64,000 nucleotides of DNA, from positions 237,289,038-237,353,037 of the forward strand of contig JAQMRL010000001.1 in assembly GCA_035578175.1 (NCBI GenBank). The letters run 5' to 3'. The translations under genes and the position numbers were made by a program. Of this stretch, positions 59,917 to 64,000 are shown piece by piece. Source of the stretch: Catonia carolina (taxonomy: Eukaryota; Arthropoda; Insecta; Hemiptera; Achilidae). The notes under the pieces were generated by a model, which saw nothing but the letters and a program-made list of their open reading frames with translations, had not been told where the DNA came from and made no database searches. How positions within the stretch are numbered: the first letter of the stretch is position 1; every line of letters starts with the position of its first letter.

Positions 59917-60040
59917 TATTGTAACATTATAACAGTGATATTCTAGAAATCGTTAAGGTAATAAATTTTGTATTGTATGATGTGCAGTGTATTGAACAAA
60001 AATTGCGATGAATGAAATATTATCAATAGAAATTCTTGGA
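59917..60040 (+). repeat. Dispersed repeat D, copy 3
   Basis: AATATTGTAACATTATAACAG, TATTCTAGAAATCG, TTGCGATGAATGAAATAT. The opening words also form the apex of the foldback at 38.2 kb. Confidence 0.6.
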
Positions 60041-60661
60041 TATCGAAACTAGTTGAAACGTTGACCATAGACAGAAGACTGACATGGAATCCACAAACCC
60101 GACTTAAAACGCAATCTCTAAACGCGCGATTAAAACTTCTTAACACTCTCATTCACAATAAATCTCCCCTTCCAATTACTTAGAAACTCACTGTTGGCGC
60201 AGTTGGTAACGTGCTCGCCTCTCATCATGCGGTCTTGGGTTCGAATCCCATTCAGGCACGGCATCTTTTCATACGTTACAAAAAAATCATTTCATCCTTC
60301 ACCGTCTGCATTAGCAGTAATTGCAGAACAGTCGGACGTTAAACCAAAAAAAAAAAATCAAAAAAAATCACTGTTACACGTTACGTCTTCGTCCTATTTC
60401 GGCTTACAGTTCAGGGATCTACGAATCAGCTAAAAATCAAAAATAAAACATATTCAGACATTCCAGAACAAAACTTTACGCATCATCACAGGCTGTCCAA
60501 CATATGTTAGTAACAAAACATTACGTAGAGACCTTAACATCGAAATGGTACACGAAACATTAAAGAAACTATACAGACGTTTTAATAGCAAACTAAACTA
60601 TCCAAAAAAATCACAAATTCAATCATTGTTCCGTTTCCGACCTACCACACAACCCAACTAG
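60040..60661 (+). pseudogene. Fossil Jockey-type LINE C-terminus, split by a SINE
   Basis: Before the insertion: VETLTIDRRLTWNPQTRLK and LNARLKLLNTLI (the DRRLTWxxHxxxK block). After it: LLHVTSSSYFGLQF, KIKHIQTFQNKTLRIITG and CPTYVSNKTLRRDLNIEMV, then LKKLYRRFNSKLNYPKKSQ, ending PTTQPN and TAG. This is the post-RT region of Jockey-clade LINEs. A TAG before the SINE and a one-base frame slip make it non-functional. It is much better preserved in its second half than the copy at 32.9 kb. Confidence 0.85.
60196..60367 (+). repeat. tRNA-derived SINE, head H1 + tail T1
   Basis: Boxes A and B intact. Inserted in the fossil LINE with TCACTGTT duplicated at 60188 and 60368. Confidence 0.92.
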
Positions 60662-60675
60662 AAGACTGAACAGAC

Positions 60676-60849
60676 AGTTTTGTTTGTTTGTTTTAAGTCT
60701 GTCTGTTTAGCAATTTCTGCTAACGCAGACGGTGGAAAATAATGATTTATGGAAAAGAGTGATGAAAAAATGCCAGACTTGACCGGGAATCGACCCGGGA
60801 CCCCGACGTAGAAGCCAGCTGTGCTAACCACTACGCCAACGGGCCGGCC
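60676..60849 (-). repeat. tRNA-derived SINE, head H2 + tail T1
   Basis: Minus strand: GCCGGCCCGTTGGCGTAGTGG, GGTTAGCACAGCTGG, box B GGGTCGATTCCCGG, tail GTCTGCGTTAGCAGAAATTGC and (CAAA)n end. Lies just after the stop of the fossil LINE. Confidence 0.9.
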
Positions 60850-61051
60850 AAGATAATGGAATATAGAAAATCCTCTTGAGGGGTTGCCACGAGGTGACTT
60901 CCTCATACAAGTGACACGAAGACAATTATATAGCCTAAAACTATTGACATTATAACTGGTGGTTGAGTTAAATGTTAAATGCACAGCAGTAGTTTTTTCC
61001 TACACAAAGTCAAAAAAATTGAAACGTTTGTTTTCATTTTCTAATTCCTTC

Positions 61052-61307
61052 TACCATGTTCTGACTGTAGCGGAGAAAGTTTTAAAAGGGTCTCGACTGT
61101 TTAAGAAACTATCAGACTGCACGTATAGAAACAGTTAGCGCCTTTGTAGTGAGTGTGTTATTACTTGGACTGTAAATGGAATTAGTTATCAGGCCGTTTC
61201 GAAATAATGTCGTTACGGGATCGGTTCTGAATTGTGTTAATAGTGCGTATGCGTACGGGTAGTATCAAGTGGTTGTGGTTAGGTAAATCAAATATTCTGA
61301 TTGTTAA
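61052..61307 (+). repeat. Dispersed repeat C, copy 2
   Basis: Aligns with 27901-28146 throughout (ACCATGTTCTGA, AACTATCAGAC, TTAGCGCCTTTGTAGT, GTATCAAGTGGTTGTGG); TATA and initiator decayed. Confidence 0.6.
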
Positions 61308-62930
61308 ATTACTATCACTATTATTACCAGTAATAATAGGCCATAATTTACTATTATGATTGTCATAATTACAACACGATTCATTATAAAAAAATTTGAA
61401 AAGATAAAATAAAGAGGAAGTGAAGGGTAAAAACTTTAATTCTCATTTTGGCCAAATAATAATTCAGATGTTTAAAACGGGCCGCGCACGCGGTCATGAG
61501 TAAGGGCTATGATATGGTACGTAATACTTGAGAAACTTTTCCTCTTAAAACTTTTTGTTTCTGAGAGTAAATGCAAGAATAATTTCAGCACTTGCAATTA
61601 GTACACTATAATTACATTAACTATTTTAGTTTAAATTCTTTGTGGGGTTAAAAGGAGGGATAAAAAGAGAGAACGAAAAGAGGAAATATAAGTTGCTGTA
61701 CAATTTTAAGTAAGGTTTTAGTTTCCGACTGAGAGAGACAGCAATAAGATAGAGTAAGAGACTCGAATAAGTGGTTCAGTTTGAGAAAGGGGAGATTGAG
61801 GATAAAGTCCAGTTTACGTTTTAATAGTCCTGCCTCTGTAACTTCCTAACTGTACCCAATTACCATAAACCCCCTCTCCAGGCAACACTTCACCCGAAAA
61901 TCGTTTTCAACTTGTGTAGTTTACTTCAATGAAATGGTCCAACGTTAAAAAAATAAAAGAAGACAAATAAGACGATATAACCATTTAAAAAACTCTCAAC
62001 AATAAAAAGAGCATAAGCAAATTTATGCAAAATAAAATAATTCAGCAAAATTTAAGTCAGTTAAAAATAACATAATACAGTTATATAAAATAATGTATAT
62101 TAATTTATTTCGTTTATTTATTACTAGCAATTCCTCACCGCTCTCTGTCCTTTACGGCTAATTAACTAATACATAATAGGGTTTAATTTCTCGTACATCC
62201 TTACAAATAGGTAGCTAAAACACGAATGTACACATAAAACCAATTAGCACCTTCAACTGGAATACTGTTGACGTCATTAGGAATCACCAAATAATGACTG
62301 AATATGTGCTATACGATAAAGTATGTAAAATCTATTTTTTTTTTAATTTAAACTAAATAGTAGTACATCTTTGATTTTAGAAAGTATTACGTAAGTTCCT
62401 ATGCAGAAATCGGATAAGTACCATATTTTGGATCTAGTAAATAATTATTAATTTTGGAGGAAGGAATAAAAAAATAATGTAACATTTTGGAGTAGTACTG
62501 TAGGCCTACCTAATACCTGACTTATAATACAATACGTTGTACACAATATGTATAAAAGAACTAATTCTCCCTACCAAACAAATAAAATAAAAGACGACTT
62601 AATTTTTTAATATTTGAAAATTACATACATATAATTTTTTGTAATGCCATATGGCATAAGTCACTGAGGAACCTCTAAGCTTTCCAATAATAAAAGAAGT
62701 TTTGAAATCGGTTGGGTAGTTACTGGGATTACCTCGTGTAAACAAACAAACGTTACTCCTTAAAAAAATTGCAGTTTCTTAAAAAATTGTATTAAGTATA
62801 GACCGAAGTAGATACAATGTACTGTCATACGAACCACCGTTTTGGATTTTAAACCTATCATTATTGTAAACAAGTAAAAATTAACGAATTACGGTTGAAA
62901 ATTGTAACAACAAATTACAAAAAACACAAG
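61308..62930. other. No gene recognised
   Basis: 61640-61800 is purine-rich. GGGCCGCGCACGCGGTCATG at 61480 is an isolated GC-rich patch. TAGGCCTA at 62501. Confidence 0.35.
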
Positions 62931-62999
62931 CCCTTAGTACTTTCGTGGATTTACAACACTGTCGGCCTTTTTATCAAAATCACAATTTACTTTTAAGTT

Positions 63000-63189
63000 T
63001 TACGGAACTCTCCTTCTAAAAATAACTTTTTTGGTTTCAAGGGTCATGAAACGTGAAGATAAGTTGAAATTTATCATGATAGAAAATAATGATTTTCACA
63101 GATAGAAAAATTTATGACAGAAAATTTTATCATGTCACCATGCTCTCTTATTCTATTCTACAGATAGAGCTTGAGAAAGAAAAAAAACC
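63000..63189 (-). mobile_element. B2 fragment
   Basis: Minus strand: TTTCTTTCTCAAGCTCTATC, then TTCACGTTTCATGACCCTTG, matching the opening of the element at 56883. Confidence 0.5.
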
Positions 63190-63744
63190 AAGCCTTAATA
63201 ATTTCATTCATTCTTAATTTGCATTACTTAATGTAGGCGAAACGGTCTATTCTCCAAGGAAAAAACAAGATGTTTATCAAAACGTTAGTTAAAACAGAGA
63301 GTCTTGCGATACTTAAAAACAAGAATTAACCAAGAGGGACAAAGTATTAGAAGATTTTAGATAGTGGAACTTAATTATGAGCAAATATAAACCTTCGTAA
63401 ATCCTTTGGAGAATAACGCCAATACGAAAACTGTTTAAAATTAAATATTTTAATATCCTTTTCTAAAAAAAGAAACGCTTAATGATAAAAAGAACAGTTT
63501 CAATGGCCATTTTAGACAAATTTTGGCGGTTCACTGCTAAAAAAAATTTAATAAAACCTATAGAAACTATGCCCTAAAATTAGATTACCTTAGTAACCAT
63601 ACAATTTGGAGCATTTTTAATTATCTTTTATATTTTATAATCATATTTGAGACGTATAACTTACTTGCGTCACAGCTACGTTTTAATAGAATTAAATACT
63701 AATATTTAATTTACATCACTCAACTATCTTAGAATGTTATTATA
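63190..63744. other. No feature recognised
   Basis: AT-rich, no repeat family identified. Confidence 0.35.
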
Positions 63745-64000
63745 AGTCGAGAATTAAAATTAACTCCGATAAAACAAAACAGTCACTTTTACCCTAAGGC
63801 TGCAAACCAGCCTACCAGTATTTCATTTGATTCTCATATAACAAAAGCTAAGAAAATTCGCTATCTCGGACTCCATACAGAAGACTTACGTAGAAAGAAC
63901 ATGTCAGTATGAAGCGGAAAGTTTTAGATAGTACGCGGTTACAGCTAAACAAGTCTTCGGTCCCGAAGATCAAAATTACCCTCTTATCTGAAGTACTTCT
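63745..64000 (+). pseudogene. Fossil Jockey-type LINE, runs off the window
   Basis: Blocks in shifting frames: KINSDKTKQSL (the K-x-N-x-x-K-T motif after the RT palm), AKKIRYLGLHTE (the RYLGVxLD motif), then MKRKVLDSTRLQLNKSS and PKIKITLLSEVLL. The order is that of Jockey-clade ORF2 between palm and C-terminus, so the missing C-terminal blocks are expected beyond 64000. Several frameshifts and stops; probably an old copy. Confidence 0.7.

Overview
The window looks like nuclear DNA of an insect: A+T-rich, with GT-AG introns, very little coding sequence and dense transposable-element debris. I lean towards a hemipteran from the flavour of the fossil transposon proteins, but that is low confidence. 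There is no prokaryotic, viral or organellar gene content, no CRISPR array and no convincing free-standing tRNA or rRNA gene.

The only host gene I can support is a three-exon piece of the E3 ubiquitin ligase gene Trim9 on the minus strand (exons 7727-7822, 4223-4456, 1329-1485). They encode coiled coil plus COS-like sequence. The FN3 and SPRY exons must lie below position 1. The RING and B-box exons were not found, so if the gene model is right everything above 7.8 kb is one intron of more than 56 kb, or an intron plus upstream flank.

The rest is layered mobile DNA. (1) Family B: about 13 copies of a roughly 0.95 kb element with a 13-bp subterminal inverted repeat, a 3' terminal hairpin and a central (CA)n tract. 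This is the architecture of non-autonomous Helentrons (HINE/DINE-1 type). (2) Family A: about 12 copies of a roughly 395-bp retroposon with target-site duplications, a 3' hairpin and an (AAC)n tail. Its 3' module resembles the 3' end of a LINE also present in the window. (3) tRNA-derived SINEs built from a few heads (H1, H2, H3, E) combined with different tails (T1, T2, T3). (4) Fossil LINE open reading frames at 10.0, 32.9, 58.7-59.8, 60.0-60.7 and 63.7-64.0 kb. (5) Fossil DNA transposons: a PIF/Harbinger transposase at 22.5 kb, DDE-transposase-like fragments at 25.5 and 39 kb, a TTAA-flanked MITE at 29.9 kb, and long foldback elements at 2.2 and 38 kb.

Layout: 0-8 kb Trim9 exons with intronic repeats; 8.8-18.7 kb SINEs, a LINE tail, a tandem pair of B elements and E/A insertions; 18.7-22.4 kb mostly unique sequence; 22.4-30.2 kb Harbinger fossil, B copy, repeats C and D, MITE; 32.9-38.5 kb Jockey-like fossil, nested A/SINE cluster and foldback; 39-43.7 kb DDE fragment, B copies and a B composite; 45.7-56.5 kb A and B copies with a unique regulatory-looking island at 52.2-52.8 kb; 56.9-64 kb diverged B-like elements, SINEs and LINE remains.

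The most unusual signal is a short palindromic word, TAGGCCTA (or TAGGCTA). It is strongly over-represented and appears as small insertions at TA^C sites when B copies are compared with each other.
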